The notes: generated by a model from the letters alone, not told the origin. Shown: positions 44,294 to 51,981, counted from the first letter of the stretch. The stretch: 64,000 nt of DNA from Methylophilus sp. TWE2 (GCF_001183865.1 NZ_CP012020.1:248001-312000); one strand, 5' to 3'. Made by a program: numbers and translations.

Positions 44294-44404
44294 TTGCAAC
44301 TTATGCATAAATTTCTGATGATATTTGCAACTTTTGCTGTTGCATGAATTGGTAAGTGTTTGATTATAAATACACGTCATTTGCAATTTATCTGTGAACC
44401 CACA
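44294..44404. other. Right transposon end with widely spaced TnsB sites
   Basis: TTGCAA cores occur at 44294, 44325 and 44381, here in the orientation opposite to the left end. Contexts are TTTGCAACTTATGC, TTTGCAACTTTTGC and TTTGCAATTTATCTG. The last core is followed by exactly 18 nt ending ACCCACA at 44404. Wide and uneven spacing (31 and 56 bp) resembles the left end of Tn7, distal to glmS. Confidence 0.8.
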
Positions 44405-44409
44405 TTTGT
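44405..44409. repeat. Target site duplication, right copy (TTTGT)
   Basis: Identical to 22570-22574 and directly abutting the right tip. Removing one copy and the element rejoins the nrdJb terminator to the sequence TGACATTGATG. Confidence 0.88.
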
Positions 44410-44486
44410 TGACATTGATGTCCTTTGGCAATTCAAGGCTTTCATTTAGATACGTCTCAAAACTCATGAATGATAAGACATAACTT

Positions 44487-45080
44487 ATGAAATACAACTC
44501 TGAAACTCCCCCTCACATAATCAAAGAGTATGTAAAAAGTAATAATGAAAGATGGGACCAATTAAATAACCTCATACTTTCTGTAATATCTGACGGTGTA
44601 AAATTTTTATTTGTAATTAATGGCGGTGGATGTATCGCTATGTTGGCTTTTTTGGGAACATCCGAAGAGTTACGGAAACAACAATGGACATGGAGCGTGC
44701 TTTTCGTTTTATTTTTAGGAATTGTTTTTATTGGTTTTCTAAACTTTGCTCGTTATCATGTAATTAGTTATTTACAACAAAGATGGCATTCAGATGTTAT
44801 TCAGTTTTATGAGGGACGAATTGATTTTGATGAGTTGAGTAATAGAGATGATCGACGAGTAAGAAATACAAGTTGGATATTATTATTTGCATATGCAGCT
44901 TTCAGCTGTTTTTTAATTGCAGGTGTACTTGGGTACAAGGGAGTTTCTGAGTTAAGGGAAACACAAAAATCTAATGACGGAGTTGCTATGAATTACACTA
45001 CTTGCTCTGATGATAGAAAAAATCATGTACCTAGACCTGCCCCAGTTGCTCCGCCGGTTCAACCCCCAAAAAGTAAATAA
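44487..45080 (+). CDS. Membrane protein, hypothetical, 197 aa
   Basis: Three hydrophobic segments are seen, around residues 36-54 (GVKFLFVINGGGCIAMLAFL), 69-88 (WSVLFVLFLGIVFIGFL) and 129-148 (WILLFAYAAFSCFLIAGVLG), with a Pro-rich tail (PRPAPVAPPVQPP). No family recognised. It is the first gene outside the Tn7-like element, 77 bp beyond the right duplication. AT-rich like the cargo genes, so it was probably also acquired. Confidence 0.65.
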   Translation: MKYNSETPPHIIKEYVKSNNERWDQLNNLILSVISDGVKFLFVINGGGCIAMLAFLGTSEELRKQQWTWSVLFVLFLGIVFIGFLNFARYHVISYLQQRWHSDVIQFYEGRIDFDELSNRDDRRVRNTSWILLFAYAAFSCFLIAGVLGYKGVSELRETQKSNDGVAMNYTTCSDDRKNHVPRPAPVAPPVQPPKSK

Positions 45081-45172
45081 ACTCATCCTAAACTTTAAAT
45101 AAAAATCACTGAGGTTAGACTTCCTTGATTTTATTAGTGGGTATTGATTAGGTCAGAATCTCTAGACTTCTT

Positions 45173-46171
45173 TTGAAATCAATAAATTTGCCCTATATGA
45201 GACCTAGTGAATATAAATCTGACTCAAATGTTATTTGTGCCAAAAACTTTAAATCAGCGGCATTATACTTTGACAGGGTGCTACCGCTTTATTTAGGCTC
45301 TGATAGAGGTGTTAAAGAAGCAAATGATTGGATGATGGGGTATCCAGCCGAGGAAATACCTTCTAGAGCCTTAGTTAATTTAATTGATAAAACTGTCGTA
45401 CCCAAAAATTCTTTTTCCCATGCTCATCGGGTAATGGAAGAAATTAGACATGGTGCGTGGATGCCATTTGCACAAAAAATTTTGCCATATGGAAATCCCT
45501 ATTTAAGTCATAAGTACGACTTTCAAGAGCAGAAAACCGTTGACGAATTATCTAATAATTATAAGAAAATAATTGAAGCATATTTAAACGACGTAACTCT
45601 GAACGGATCTGACTCCATTCGTAAAATATTCAAAGACTATGCTTCTGCAGTTGGAATAGTGGATTTTGACGTATTGCAATTCTGTTCAGATAGCTCCTCA
45701 ATGCCTTTTAAAGATCCCAGTGTCACCCTTGCTAACATACAATTGATAGATACTGCCAACACAGAATGGGAGCAAATTATTGAAATTAGGAAGGATGAAA
45801 GATCTCATCAAAAACTTAAACGATTAAAATTATTTCTTACAAAAGACTATCAAGATTGTTCACTTCAATTTATTGAAGACGATTTGTCCCAGCAAATTTT
45901 TGATTATGAGCAAACATGCAAAAATTATGGATTTAATACTTTTAGCTCCAGCCTTTCATTGTTGTTAGACTCTAGAAATTTACAAGCTACATTAGGTGCA
46001 AGCTTACTAGCAGCTATTTTTGGGGGTCCATTATCAGGTTTGGCGGTAGGAGCAACTATAGAAATAGGGAAATTAGCTATTAATTTCGCTGAGAAACAGC
46101 ATGAATTAAAAAACTGGAAGAACGGTCACCACCTAGCTTATATTTTTGAAGTTAAAGAAAGGTTGAAATAA
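45173..46171 (+). CDS. Hypothetical protein with a glycine-rich C-terminal hydrophobic segment, about 330 aa
   Basis: A mainly helical, soluble protein until residues about 280-310, where LGASLLAAIFGGPLSGLAVGATIEIG forms a Gly-rich hydrophobic stretch that could insert into a membrane. The frame starts with TTG at 45173; ATG at 45197 (MRPSEYKSDS) is a reasonable alternative. Codon use is AT-rich. No domain recognised and no operon partner is certain, though the membrane protein gene lies 92 bp upstream on the same strand. Confidence 0.6.
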   Translation: MKSINLPYMRPSEYKSDSNVICAKNFKSAALYFDRVLPLYLGSDRGVKEANDWMMGYPAEEIPSRALVNLIDKTVVPKNSFSHAHRVMEEIRHGAWMPFAQKILPYGNPYLSHKYDFQEQKTVDELSNNYKKIIEAYLNDVTLNGSDSIRKIFKDYASAVGIVDFDVLQFCSDSSSMPFKDPSVTLANIQLIDTANTEWEQIIEIRKDERSHQKLKRLKLFLTKDYQDCSLQFIEDDLSQQIFDYEQTCKNYGFNTFSSSLSLLLDSRNLQATLGASLLAAIFGGPLSGLAVGATIEIGKLAINFAEKQHELKNWKNGHHLAYIFEVKERLK

Positions 46172-46208
46172 GGATTCTTAGCAATAATTGGGGTAAGGGT
46201 AAATTAAT

Positions 46209-46678
46209 CTTCATACAACCCTAACGCCAATGCCTATAAATCAATGGGGTCGGACACACTGCTGTCCCACAATTCCTAGCCTAGCATAATATCCCCTGAA
46301 CAAAGCCCAGCGGTTGTGGCGGCGGCTCAGGTTTGAGTAGTGCGATCAGGTTACGCTTGGCAAATACATTCACACTGATGAGTCTTAATATCGGAACCTT
46401 CGGGTCAGATACCGTCTTGAATTGCAAGCCCCTTGAGCGAAATTTCTGCATCAAAAGGCTTGCCTGACTTCACCACGCCATAAATCAAACAACTCTTGGG
46501 GTCAGACTCCATTGATTTGACAATCATGCCGCAGATTATTTTCAAAACCCTCAAGTTACTAACTACAACTTCTCCCAAGCTTAAAAGCCTCTAACCAGTT
46601 GCGCAAAACATCGTCATAGCGCACAACTCACCATGGTCTCCACCCGCAGTGACGGTGTATTGATACTCTTCTTTTGCT
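46209..46678 (-). pseudogene. Broken second copy of a DUF1223 gene with inserted DNA
   Basis: Two blocks match the intact DUF1223 gene at 50017-50808. Block 46209-46240 matches its last codons (near 50025-50050), and block 46579-46678 matches its region at about 50166-50270 with many differences. The spacing between the blocks is much longer than in the intact gene, and the inserted part is bordered by GGGGTC motifs at 46246 and 46498. The insert may contain a fragment of another gene (a Pro-rich C-terminus on the minus strand at about 46290-46370). No intact gene exists in 46172-46825. Confidence 0.65.
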
Positions 46679-46825
46679 TACCTTCATCGCTTTAAAAGCT
46701 GTTTGACAATCATGCTGGAGTCATGCACTCTGACATTGCCAGAAAAGCCTGCTAGGTTGCATGATTTTGGCAGATTGAAATGCCGTCAATTCTAATAATT
46801 AATTTAACAAATGAGGGGGAATAAA

Positions 46826-47176
46826 ATGCTCAGAAAAATAGTTTGCTGTTTATTTGGTTGCGCCAAACCTGTTGCTAGCCCTGTAGAAACCGTGGCTGAA
46901 AAGCCGGAATCGGCGCAGGTTGTCGTGCAATCAACCGACCCGATTCTCAGCCAGATTCAGCTATTTGCATTGGATTTTGCACCTGTTGGCTGGTTGATAT
47001 GTGATGGCAGGGAAGTGCCGATTGCGCAGTATATGGCCCTGTTTGCCTTACTGGGTAACAAGTATGGCGGTGATGGCAAAGCGAGTTTTGCATTGCCTGA
47101 TTTGCGTGACAAGGCGCCAATGCCCAATATGGTTTATTGTCTTTGCGTTTCAGGCGTTTTTCCTCAACGCGGGTAA
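46826..47176 (+). CDS. Tail-collar domain protein, 116 aa
   Basis: The central part (QIQLFALDFAPVGWLICDGREVPIAQYMALFALLGNKYGGDGKASFALPDLR) is a phage tail-collar domain as in microcystin-dependent protein MdpB homologues. These proteins usually continue with more collar repeats (about 170-180 residues), whereas this one ends shortly after KAPMPN, so it may be truncated or frameshifted at the 3' end. The ATG at 46826 follows GAGGGGGA. Function in bacteria without a phage tail is unclear. Confidence 0.7.
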   Translation: MLRKIVCCLFGCAKPVASPVETVAEKPESAQVVVQSTDPILSQIQLFALDFAPVGWLICDGREVPIAQYMALFALLGNKYGGDGKASFALPDLRDKAPMPNMVYCLCVSGVFPQRG

Positions 47177-47251
47177 TTAATCACGGATAGTTGGGGTCAG
47201 CGGAAAAACTTCGGGGTTAGGTCTTTCAAAGTCACATATTCTAAATATACT

Positions 47252-47275
47252 AAAGCCGCAGATCGCGGCTTTTTT
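47252..47275. terminator. Terminator between convergent genes
   Basis: AAAGCCGC (47252-47259) pairs with GCGGCTTT (47265-47272) and is followed by T residues. The A-run on the other side allows bidirectional use for the tail-collar gene and the converging antitoxin-like gene. Confidence 0.8.
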
Positions 47276-47276
47276 A

Positions 47277-47528
47277 TTATTCCAAAATTTCATCTCCAAC
47301 TTGTGGTGGAAGTCCGCTTTGTCTGTTGAGTAAGTCTAATGCGGCTTGAACGTTGCCATTTTTTGCGCGCTCGGTAAAGTAGTCGGCGGTTTTCATGGCT
47401 GCTAATTTTTCAGCCACGGCGCAGACTATGAACTGGTTAATTGAGGTGCCATCTTGTTGAGCCACTTGCTCGACTGATTGTTTGAGCGATGTGGGAATGC
47501 GTAACGCGTATTTGCTATTGGTGCCCAT
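47277..47528 (-). CDS. Ribbon-helix-helix antitoxin-like protein, 83 aa
   Basis: An Arc/CopG-type ribbon-helix-helix DNA-binding protein: the strand KYALRIPTSLKQSVEQ and helices VAQQDGTSINQFIVCAVAEKLA fit the HicB-type Arc fold. The C-terminal tail (ALDLLNRQSGLPPQVGDEILE) would be the toxin-binding part. No toxin gene is adjacent on either side, so it is an orphan or a free-standing regulator. A GGAG ribosome site lies upstream on the minus strand. Confidence 0.75.
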   Translation of the reverse strand: MGTNSKYALRIPTSLKQSVEQVAQQDGTSINQFIVCAVAEKLAAMKTADYFTERAKNGNVQAALDLLNRQSGLPPQVGDEILE

Positions 47529-47656
47529 GAGTTAGCTCCTTTAAAAATGAATAGTTGGGGTCAGAGTACGTATTAGTCTTCGTTAATAAATACTTCATGA
47601 TCTAACAGTAGTATGATTTTTTAAATTTCTAACAAAAAATTATCATTGGGGTCATC

Positions 47657-48031
47657 ATGAAAATAATAACAACATTTCTATTACTCTGTATTTCAGGCGC
47701 TGCATTTGCTAACTCCGCTTGTGATAAACCAAGAGATGATTTCGACGGTTTGTATTGCCTAAATAAGGTTTACCAAGAAGCAGATAAAGAGTTGAATGAA
47801 AACTTCAAAAAGCTAAATTCAAAATTGGACTCTGATGGTAAAAAGGCTTTAAAGTCAGGCCAACTTTCATGGATGTCGGAAAGAAATAGTAGTTGCTCCA
47901 AGCGCGATGGTGAAGCTTTCTTCGTAAATCTGAATTGCGCCTCCAGTATCACCATAAAACGCTCCCAGTTTTTGCAAGACCGCATTCGAGAGTGCGTAAG
48001 TTCCGGTTGTCAAAATAGTAAGCTTCTCTAA
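47657..48031 (+). CDS. Secreted lysozyme-inhibitor LprI-like (DUF1311) protein, 124 aa
   Basis: Signal peptide (MKIITTFLLLCISGAAFA) followed by the DUF1311/LprI pattern: four or more cysteines, LNKVYQEADKELNENFKKLNSKL, then LKSGQLSWMSERNSSC and the C-terminal RIRECVSSGC. LprI of Mycobacterium inhibits lysozyme; most homologues are uncharacterised periplasmic proteins. The ATG at 47657 directly follows a GGGGTCATC stretch. Confidence 0.8.
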   Translation: MKIITTFLLLCISGAAFANSACDKPRDDFDGLYCLNKVYQEADKELNENFKKLNSKLDSDGKKALKSGQLSWMSERNSSCSKRDGEAFFVNLNCASSITIKRSQFLQDRIRECVSSGCQNSKLL

Positions 48032-48063
48032 TAAAGCAGTTAATCCATACACCGGGGTCATAG

Positions 48064-48384
48064 ATGCATATTCACTCATCTTATCGACCTACTTATCTTC
48101 GAGGTGGTGTTATCCCCGATGACATGAGGTTTTTTTGGCTTTATATCGCCTTGTGTATTGTATGTTTGGTAATTTCTGCGCTATTAGCAAGAGTCAAACT
48201 AACGACTTTCCCGCTGAATCCAATTTACTGGCACTACTGGGTAATGGCTAACGCCAAAATTCCACCAGTGGTTGGAGATGTATTTGAGCGACCAAGAAAT
48301 TACAGGTTTTATGTAATCTTTTGGGCCTTATCAGTCTGCTTTCTGATTTTTTCAGTAGTCATTCTTTTATCAATTCTTTTCTAA
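48064..48384 (+). CDS. Small membrane protein, hypothetical, 106 aa
   Basis: Two hydrophobic helices are evident: residues about 22-42 (RFFWLYIALCIVCLVISALLA) and 82-106 (FYVIFWALSVCFLIFSVVILLSILF). The polar loop contains WHYWVMANAKIPPVVGDVF. No family recognised. It lies 32 bp after the LprI-like gene and 20 bp before the secreted protein gene at 48405, so it may be part of a 47657-49930 unit. Confidence 0.6.
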   Translation: MHIHSSYRPTYLRGGVIPDDMRFFWLYIALCIVCLVISALLARVKLTTFPLNPIYWHYWVMANAKIPPVVGDVFERPRNYRFYVIFWALSVCFLIFSVVILLSILF

Positions 48385-48404
48385 GAAAAATAACTTCATT
48401 TTTT

Positions 48405-49301
48405 ATGCGCAATCTGATTGGTTTTAATTTAGTACTCTTTATTTTTACTTCTCAGGCGCTGAAAGCAGAAACCGAAGAGATTGAGCTTCGATATAGGATA
48501 AATCCAAATACCGACTTTATCTCCGAGTCTACGAATGAATCAGTGAATTCATTACAAGTACTCGAAGACCGTGGAATCATTGCGAACTCTAAAGGCAAGC
48601 TAACCATGGAGCCTAAAATCCAACACCTTGTCACGAAGAATAAGATTCGAATAAATACGGGTAGCGTGCAAGCAGACCAGACATATCCATTGGAATTGAG
48701 CTTTCTGGAAAAGGAAACATATAGAAAGGATCAATCTGGTAAAGATACACTGGTTCAGCAACCGATTGATGTTAAAGGCATGCACGTTTCAGCCTCAATT
48801 AACGCTTCCGGACAAATATTAGAAGAGTCAGTCAAAATCTCCGGCATGAAAGAATTGCCACCCGAGCTTGCTCAGCTAGTTCAAAAAATAGCGTCCTCAA
48901 CCATGTCACAAATTACAAGTGTTGAAACACTGAAGATATCACTGGGCAAAAGCACTCCTCAAGAAATTTCACTCAAAGTGCCTATCGGTAGCATAGTCGT
49001 TATTGACGTTAAAATGCATATTGATAATAAGTTACTGGCTATCGATAACGGTATTGCCCGAATTTCCCAAACTTATTCCATGGATTTTATTGTGCCGAAT
49101 GGTCCTTTCAAAGCTACTACGGTAGGTGATGGAAGTGGAATGATGCTTTACGATACAAAGGCTCAGATATTCCAACATAGTGAAACGGATACGCGGATGT
49201 CGATAATTTTCGAAACTGCTAAAGAAGGCAAGATCGAAATTAAAACGAATTCAAAGCAAATTCAATCAACCTACCCATTCATAGAAGATCAGCCTAATTG
49301 A
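48405..49301 (+). CDS. Secreted hypothetical protein, 298 aa
   Basis: Starting at the ATG at 48405 the protein has a signal peptide (LIGFNLVLFIFTSQALKA). The longer frame from 48321 overlaps the previous gene and places the signal peptide internally, so it is rejected. The mature part is Ser/Thr/Lys-rich and probably beta-rich, with repeated TKN/SLGKST stretches. No domain recognised. It is followed 44 bp later by a lipoprotein gene. Envelope location is likely. Confidence 0.65.
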   Translation: MRNLIGFNLVLFIFTSQALKAETEEIELRYRINPNTDFISESTNESVNSLQVLEDRGIIANSKGKLTMEPKIQHLVTKNKIRINTGSVQADQTYPLELSFLEKETYRKDQSGKDTLVQQPIDVKGMHVSASINASGQILEESVKISGMKELPPELAQLVQKIASSTMSQITSVETLKISLGKSTPQEISLKVPIGSIVVIDVKMHIDNKLLAIDNGIARISQTYSMDFIVPNGPFKATTVGDGSGMMLYDTKAQIFQHSETDTRMSIIFETAKEGKIEIKTNSKQIQSTYPFIEDQPN

Positions 49302-49345
49302 TCGGGCGCAAATCGTGACTTTTTGATTAGTATTGGGAGCCAATT

Positions 49346-49930
49346 ATGAAAACAATTTTAAAATCACTCACATTGGGCTTTGTCATTTCTGCCTTAGCAT
49401 TGGTGGGGTGTTCATCTCTTCCAGAGAGTTTAGCTAATTCAGATAAAAACAAACTGGGTATCCTGATTATGGCGGGTGAAGGTTTTAATCCCATCTACGA
49501 TGATCCTAAGGACCAAAAAGTGAGAGCGACTTGGCTGGACACCTCTAAAAAGTTAGCAGAGTATCTAGAGACTGAGATTGAACAAGAACATCACACGGAT
49601 GCTGAAGCCGCGGTAAATTTAAATTCTACGATTGATTCCAACACTTTTATAGCACAGCAGTTTGCGCAGAAAAGAGTCGATGGACTGATTCAAGTCAGAA
49701 TTAGCCATATCAAAAACGCTTCTGAGAATACTATTTATCTAAAATTGGCATATAACGCAGTGCACTACGGTAAAAATCAGCAGGGGGGTGACACGATGAT
49801 TATTGGAAAAGGGATAGAAGAAAAATACACGCTGGTAGGCGTTAATTTTGAGGGTTCGAAAACACCCCTTAACTACTTTACCCATGACTTTATTCGCAAG
49901 TTATCCCAAAAAGGATTTATTGCGGATTAA
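49346..49930 (+). CDS. Lipoprotein, hypothetical, 194 aa
   Basis: A signal peptide with lipobox (ALALVGC, Cys at 22) precedes a soluble part with an alternating beta-alpha look (VDGLIQVRISHIKNASENTIYLKLAYNAV). It resembles generic envelope lipoproteins of about 190 residues, with no family recognised. A GGGAGCC site precedes the ATG. It is the last gene of the 47657-49930 group. Confidence 0.7.
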   Translation: MKTILKSLTLGFVISALALVGCSSLPESLANSDKNKLGILIMAGEGFNPIYDDPKDQKVRATWLDTSKKLAEYLETEIEQEHHTDAEAAVNLNSTIDSNTFIAQQFAQKRVDGLIQVRISHIKNASENTIYLKLAYNAVHYGKNQQGGDTMIIGKGIEEKYTLVGVNFEGSKTPLNYFTHDFIRKLSQKGFIAD

Positions 49931-50016
49931 CCTATTACTCGTTATTAACAGGTTTGGGGCAATCTCTCTTGCCATCCGCCAGGTGATTAATTTCAATACT
50001 AGAAGCAGAGTGAAAG

Positions 50017-50808
50017 TTAATATTCACACAACCCTAATGCCAATGTCTGCAAAATCTCCCCTGTTCCTGAGTTCTGCACAAACGCAACCACGCTAATATC
50101 ACGCTGCTTCCAAGCTGGTTGAAGTTGAATCTCATGACTAGCACTTATTTTTCCATCAGCCCCTACCTTAAACGGCCCTAACCACTGACGTACGACATAA
50201 TCATGGCGCAACAGCTCGCCACGGTTTTCACCTGCATTGACGGTGGATTGCAGATTATTTTCTTGTAGTGCGAGGTAATAGACGAATGGCCCGGCATCAG
50301 CGGTTTTGATATTGGTGGAAACTTGCACTGACCTGGTTGTTGTCGCGTTGGCTGCAAGGCGAATCTCGGCTTTGGCTGGCATACGGTTGATGCTGGCCAC
50401 TTCACTTTTAAAGCGCGCATCACTTAACCAACTGCGCGTATCTTGACCATTGATGGCGAGTTGCGGGGTATATACGCCACGTGCACGACCTAAGGTGGCC
50501 ATTTCACGTTGCCGTTTGGCAAATTCTGGGTTGGCAAAGTTGTCTTTCCAGCCAATGTAATCCCAATAATCCACATGCAAGGCGATGGGCACGATGTTGC
50601 CAATCGGGTTGCTTTGATTTTTTAAACGGCTTAACCACTGGTCGGCGGGTGGGCAACTGCTGCATCCTTCTGAGGTATAGAGCTCAACCAGCGCATTGGT
50701 TTGCGGCCCGCTGACGGCGCTGCATTGTGGTTGTGCGAGGGCGTTTGACGCAAACACGATTGCGCATACAGCGGTTAGCAGAGATTGTTTTTTCATGACT
50801 CGACTCAC
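50017..50808 (-). CDS. DUF1223 family secreted thioredoxin-like protein, 263 aa
   Basis: Signal peptide (AVCAIVFASNALA), then LVELYTSEGCSSCPPADQWL, which carries a CxxC pair in the DUF1223 family's thioredoxin-like fold. Later motifs include PIALHVDYWDYIGWKD and RGVYTPQLAINGQ, both typical of the family. The biological role is unknown; redox activity is inferred from the cysteine pair. A degraded duplicate of its 3' part lies at 46209-46678. Confidence 0.88.
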   Translation of the reverse strand: MSRVMKKQSLLTAVCAIVFASNALAQPQCSAVSGPQTNALVELYTSEGCSSCPPADQWLSRLKNQSNPIGNIVPIALHVDYWDYIGWKDNFANPEFAKRQREMATLGRARGVYTPQLAINGQDTRSWLSDARFKSEVASINRMPAKAEIRLAANATTTRSVQVSTNIKTADAGPFVYYLALQENNLQSTVNAGENRGELLRHDYVVRQWLGPFKVGADGKISASHEIQLQPAWKQRDISVVAFVQNSGTGEILQTLALGLCEY

Positions 50809-50902
50809 TCAATTGGCTGGAGTGGATTGGTCGTGTCACTGAGCTATCCCTTACAGGTATTTAGGCTGGGGCTGAGAGCTGGTGAGTAATTTTGCACAAA
50901 AT

Positions 50903-50924
50903 GTACAAAATAGACATTTTGTAC
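50903..50924 (+). promoter_or_regulatory. Operator of the Phd/PIN toxin-antitoxin pair
   Basis: GTACAAAAT (50903-50911) and ATTTTGTAC (50916-50924) are perfect complements around AGAC, 28 bp before the antitoxin start. TACTAT/TATTAT just after it can serve as -10, so antitoxin binding here would repress its own operon, as known for Phd/YefM. Confidence 0.75.
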
Positions 50925-50951
50925 TATTATTTGGAAAACAGGAGGGTGAGT

Positions 50952-51200
50952 ATGCAATATGTTTCTGCAACAGATGCTAAACAAAATATGGCGGCTTTAA
51001 TTGATACGGCACAACGTGAGCCAGTGACGATTCGTCGCCAAAATCGCGATGTGGCGATTGTGCTTTCGCCCGCTGAATATCAACGCTTGCGCGGGTTGAA
51101 TCTGGCTGAGTTTCAATCGTTTTGTGACCGAGTGGGGCAGCAGGCGGAAGCAAACGGCTTAACCGAGGACAAATTAGCCGAGTTGCTGACCAATGAGTGA
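50952..51200 (+). CDS. Phd/YefM family antitoxin, 82 aa
   Basis: The N-terminal Phd fold is seen as MQYVSATDAKQNMAALIDTAQREPVTIRRQNRDVAIVLSPAEYQRL. The ATG at 50952 has a GGAGGGTGAG ribosome site; an upstream ATG frame at 50892 begins within the operator palindrome and is rejected. It should bind the operator at 50903-50924 and neutralise the PIN-domain toxin encoded just downstream (8-bp overlap). Confidence 0.9.
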   Translation: MQYVSATDAKQNMAALIDTAQREPVTIRRQNRDVAIVLSPAEYQRLRGLNLAEFQSFCDRVGQQAEANGLTEDKLAELLTNE

Positions 51201-51603
51201 GGCGTTACGGATCGTCTGTGACACCAATACTCTGATCAGTTATTTGCTGTTACCGAACAGCGTTTCATCAATTGCCGTGCGTAAAGCTTTTGAGCGAGGC
51301 GTATTGCTGGTGTCTGAATCTACGCTCAATGAACTGGCGGACGTATTATCTCGCCCAAAGTTTGACCGCTATATTTCACTGGAGGATAGGCAGGCTTTTT
51401 TTAGACTGTTTAGCCGCATGTATGAACGTGTGCATATTGTCTACCCTGTGAATGCCTGCCGTGATCCGAAAGACAATCAATTTCTAGAAGTCGCCGTGAA
51501 TGGTGGTGCGTCCATCATTATTAGTGGTGATGCCGATTTGCTGGTGTTGCATCCTTTTCAAGGCATCTCTATTTTGACTGCCGCACAGTTTAATGCGCTT
51601 TGA
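51193..51603 (+). CDS. PIN-domain toxin (COG1569-type), 136 aa
   Basis: A PIN-fold RNase toxin partner of the Phd antitoxin. Acidic catalytic residues are seen in VCDTNTLISYLL (first Asp), STLNELADVLSRPKF (Glu), DPKDNQFLEVA (Asp pair) and SGDADLLVL (final Asp). PIN toxins cleave tRNA, rRNA or mRNA. It overlaps the antitoxin gene by 8 bp. The pair with Phd rather than VapB is a usual combination for this PIN subgroup. Confidence 0.9.
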   Translation: MSEALRIVCDTNTLISYLLLPNSVSSIAVRKAFERGVLLVSESTLNELADVLSRPKFDRYISLEDRQAFFRLFSRMYERVHIVYPVNACRDPKDNQFLEVAVNGGASIIISGDADLLVLHPFQGISILTAAQFNAL

Positions 51604-51780
51604 ATTAAGCAGGTCTCACATTCTTGTAAGCCAAGCCACATCTCCGCGTTTTTATTACCATAAAGACGCATGCGACGTGATCAGGTCGCTATTCTTTCAT
51701 GCGGCTCCCAAGCAGGTTTGCAACTATATTTTTCTTGCTATACGCTAATGCTACATGCGTTTTGACGAGAGGGATGAACG

Positions 51781-51981
51781 ATGGCTATAAGCACTGTGTT
51801 TATTAATAATCGCACGCAAGCTGTACGCCTGCCTGCTGAAATGCGCTTGCCAGAGGATGTGAAACTGGTGAACGTGCGTGCACTTGGTAACGAGCGCATT
51901 ATCACGCCGATTGCTGAAACCTGGGATAGCTTTTTTAATGCTAACTTGACGGTGAGCGATGATTTTATGCCAACGCGGTAG
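51781..51981 (+). CDS. vapB: Orphan VapB-type antitoxin, 66 aa
   Basis: An AbrB/MazE-fold VapB antitoxin: AISTVFINNRTQAVRLPAEMRLPEDVKLVNVRALGNERIITP is the typical SpoVT/AbrB strand set, and the C-terminus (WDSFFNANLTVSDDFMPTR) is the toxin-wrapping tail. No vapC follows; the next gene is convergent 94 bp away. The toxin appears to have been lost. Confidence 0.82.
   Translation: MAISTVFINNRTQAVRLPAEMRLPEDVKLVNVRALGNERIITPIAETWDSFFNANLTVSDDFMPTR

Larger units (their letters stand above)
22575..44404. mobile_element. Complete Tn7-like transposon with defence cargo, 21,830 bp
   Basis: The element is defined by matched ends and flanking duplication. The left tip reads TGTGAGCGACAGTATAAG then TTGCAA; the right tip, read inward on the minus strand, is TGTGGGTTCACAGATAAA then TTGCAA. 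Both have 18 nt before the core. TTTGT flanks each side. The transposition core is tnsA, tnsB, tnsC and a TnsD-length tniQ (34945-40314), transcribed away from the nrdJb-proximal end as in Tn7 relative to glmS. Cargo before the core includes Lit, a TPR-HEPN protein and Wadjet; after it come a zinc-ribbon/DUF2384 pair and several HEPN-, DUF5677- and DUF2971-like proteins. There is no tnsE-like gene, Cas gene or CRISPR array. All core genes are intact, so it may be active. Confidence 0.93.

Noticed and set aside
44270..44497. 75-residue minus-strand frame across the right transposon end
   Set aside because: It is made of TnsB repeats and crosses the transposon boundary into flanking DNA; composition is not protein-like.
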